Of a stretch of DNA of 6,050 bases, positions 5,555-6,050 are shown in pieces. Made by a program: the position numbers and the translations under genes. Source of the DNA: Ferruginibacter sp. (GTDB lineage Bacteria; Bacteroidota; Bacteroidia; Chitinophagales; Chitinophagaceae); the NCBI GenBank assembly GCA_025352435.1, contig JANXTN010000221.1, positions 1 to 6,050 of the forward strand. The letters are read 5' to 3'. The number at the start of each line of letters is the position of its first letter. The first letter of the stretch is position 1. Below the pieces are notes generated by a model, which saw only the letters and a list, made by a program, of their open reading frames with translations, had not been told where the DNA came from and searched no databases.

Positions 5555-5578
5555 ACTATTTATTCTTTCAAAAATAGT
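5555..5578 (-). promoter_or_regulatory. Hairpin in the pnuC leader
   Basis: On the minus strand ACTATTT and AAATAGT form a perfect 7-bp stem around a 10-base loop (TTGAAAGAAT) that ends five bases before the pnuC ATG. The only purine-rich, Shine-Dalgarno-like run (GAAAG) sits in the loop. A transcription start would be needed inside the 76-base spacer or further upstream; TTATTTTG (minus strand, around 5610-5617) is one base off the Bacteroidota -7 consensus, without a clear -33. The same 24 bases could instead be a palindromic operator. The role is inferred from position only. Confidence 0.4.
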
Positions 5579-5625
5579 CAGTTTATTTCGGGTATAAAGT
5601 CTCAATGGCCAAAATAATATCTTAA

Positions 5626-6050
5626 TTAAGTAAACAGATACGCCTCCTTTTTTTTCCAACACCCTTTTACATAATACCAACTTGTAATGCCAAGAGCTTG
5701 TGCGGTAAATGGTTTGAAATCTGCTTTCAGCAATGCATGCGTTTTGTACGCTTTGTAAGCTGTTACTTTGTTTTGTATAGTGATATGTGGGGCAAGTATT
5801 TTTCTGTCCTTGCCAATAAGATATGGCGCAAATGGTTGTTGCATTTGTACATGCAATTTTTGCAAGGCCTCTGATTGTATAAGATAGGCTACACTTGTGT
5901 TGTAAAGTGTAACGTGTGTAATAAATAAATCAAACGATAGGTGTTTGGTAAAGGCAGCAAGGCCATTATCAATTACAGGATTGTTTGCAGGTAGTTTGTG
6001 AAAGAGCGTTATATGTGCAGGTACATAATTTGCATGTGCGGGAAAATGCC
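5626..6050 (-). CDS. 2H phosphoesterase / 2'-5' RNA ligase (LigT-like) family, 5' end outside window
   Basis: The frame stays open from the right edge of the window to the TAA at 5626-5628, giving 140 visible residues and lacking the N-terminus. Two HxTx motifs define the 2H phosphoesterase superfamily: HITL (visible residues 12-15, histidine codon 6013-6015) and HITI in PHITIQNK (88-91, codon 5785-5787). Their 76-residue spacing is normal for LigT-like proteins, in which the two histidines face each other across a cleft and act on 2',3'- or 1'',2''-cyclic phosphates or 2'-5' linkages. The ending SWYYVKGCWKKKEAYLFT fits the family's final strands. Starting at the internal TTG (5863-5865) or ATG (5842-5844) would drop the first catalytic histidine, so the real start is beyond 6050. 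It is first of three co-directional genes; the 76-base gap to pnuC allows but does not prove an operon. Confidence 0.85.
   Translation of the reverse strand, partial: HFPAHANYVPAHITLFHKLPANNPVIDNGLAAFTKHLSFDLFITHVTLYNTSVAYLIQSEALQKLHVQMQQPFAPYLIGKDRKILAPHITIQNKVTAYKAYKTHALLKADFKPFTAQALGITSWYYVKGCWKKKEAYLFT

Noticed and set aside
5550..5625. Thiamine pyrophosphate riboswitch before pnuC
   Set aside because: The conserved CTGAGA and related core segments are absent and the spacer is too short.
5905..5916. Third HxTx match (HVTL) in the 2H phosphoesterase
   Set aside because: It falls between the two canonical motifs at a strand where family members usually vary, and the canonical pair already has normal spacing.
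1..6050. tRNA, rRNA, CRISPR arrays, transposase or phage genes
   Set aside because: No direct-repeat/spacer pattern, cloverleaf, rRNA-like conserved stretch or mobile-element protein was seen on either strand.

Overview
The window looks like a chromosomal segment of a Bacteroidota bacterium, probably from the Chitinophagaceae or a near relative. Grounds: AT-rich spacers, A-rich sequence instead of Shine-Dalgarno sites before start codons, a Bacteroidota-style lipoprotein with charged residues after the lipidated cysteine, and protein families (GH130 next to an MFS carrier, short acyl-CoA-dehydrogenase-like proteins) typical of that phylum. The genus assignment is inference.

Left part (1-1361, minus strand): a glycoside family 130 enzyme (phosphorylase or hydrolase of beta-mannosides) followed, with an 11-base overlap, by an MFS transporter that runs off the left edge. 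Together they look like a small uptake-and-breakdown unit for a mannose-containing oligosaccharide. A 243-base AT-rich divergent spacer (1362-1604) with three copies of an ATATTTTA motif separates them from a plus-strand gene for an outer-membrane-type lipoprotein (1605-2810). Its ectodomain is built from two tandem ~100-residue beta-rich repeats, each with a cysteine pair, plus a C-terminal beta domain.

Middle (2811-3864): a 395-base stretch without a convincing gene, rich in inverted repeats (a bracketed element at 2867-2962, a palindrome at 3001-3012, a stem-loop at 3117-3155). Then comes a RidA/YjgF-family gene (3206-3661) whose C-terminal strand lacks the family's usual glutamates, and a convergent spacer with a 21-base-arm imperfect inverted repeat (3725-3799) that probably acts as a terminator or dispersed repeat.

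Right part (3865-6050, minus strand): three co-directional genes in the order 2H phosphoesterase (2'-5' RNA ligase-like, 5' end beyond the window), pnuC-type vitamin transporter, acyl-CoA dehydrogenase/flavin monooxygenase-like protein. The last two overlap by ATGA and are surely co-transcribed. A perfect 7-bp stem hairpin lies directly before the pnuC start codon. A link to NAD-precursor metabolism is possible but unproven.

No rRNA, tRNA, CRISPR array, transposase or phage gene was seen. The most unusual material is in the intergenic structure, not in the genes, which belong to known families.
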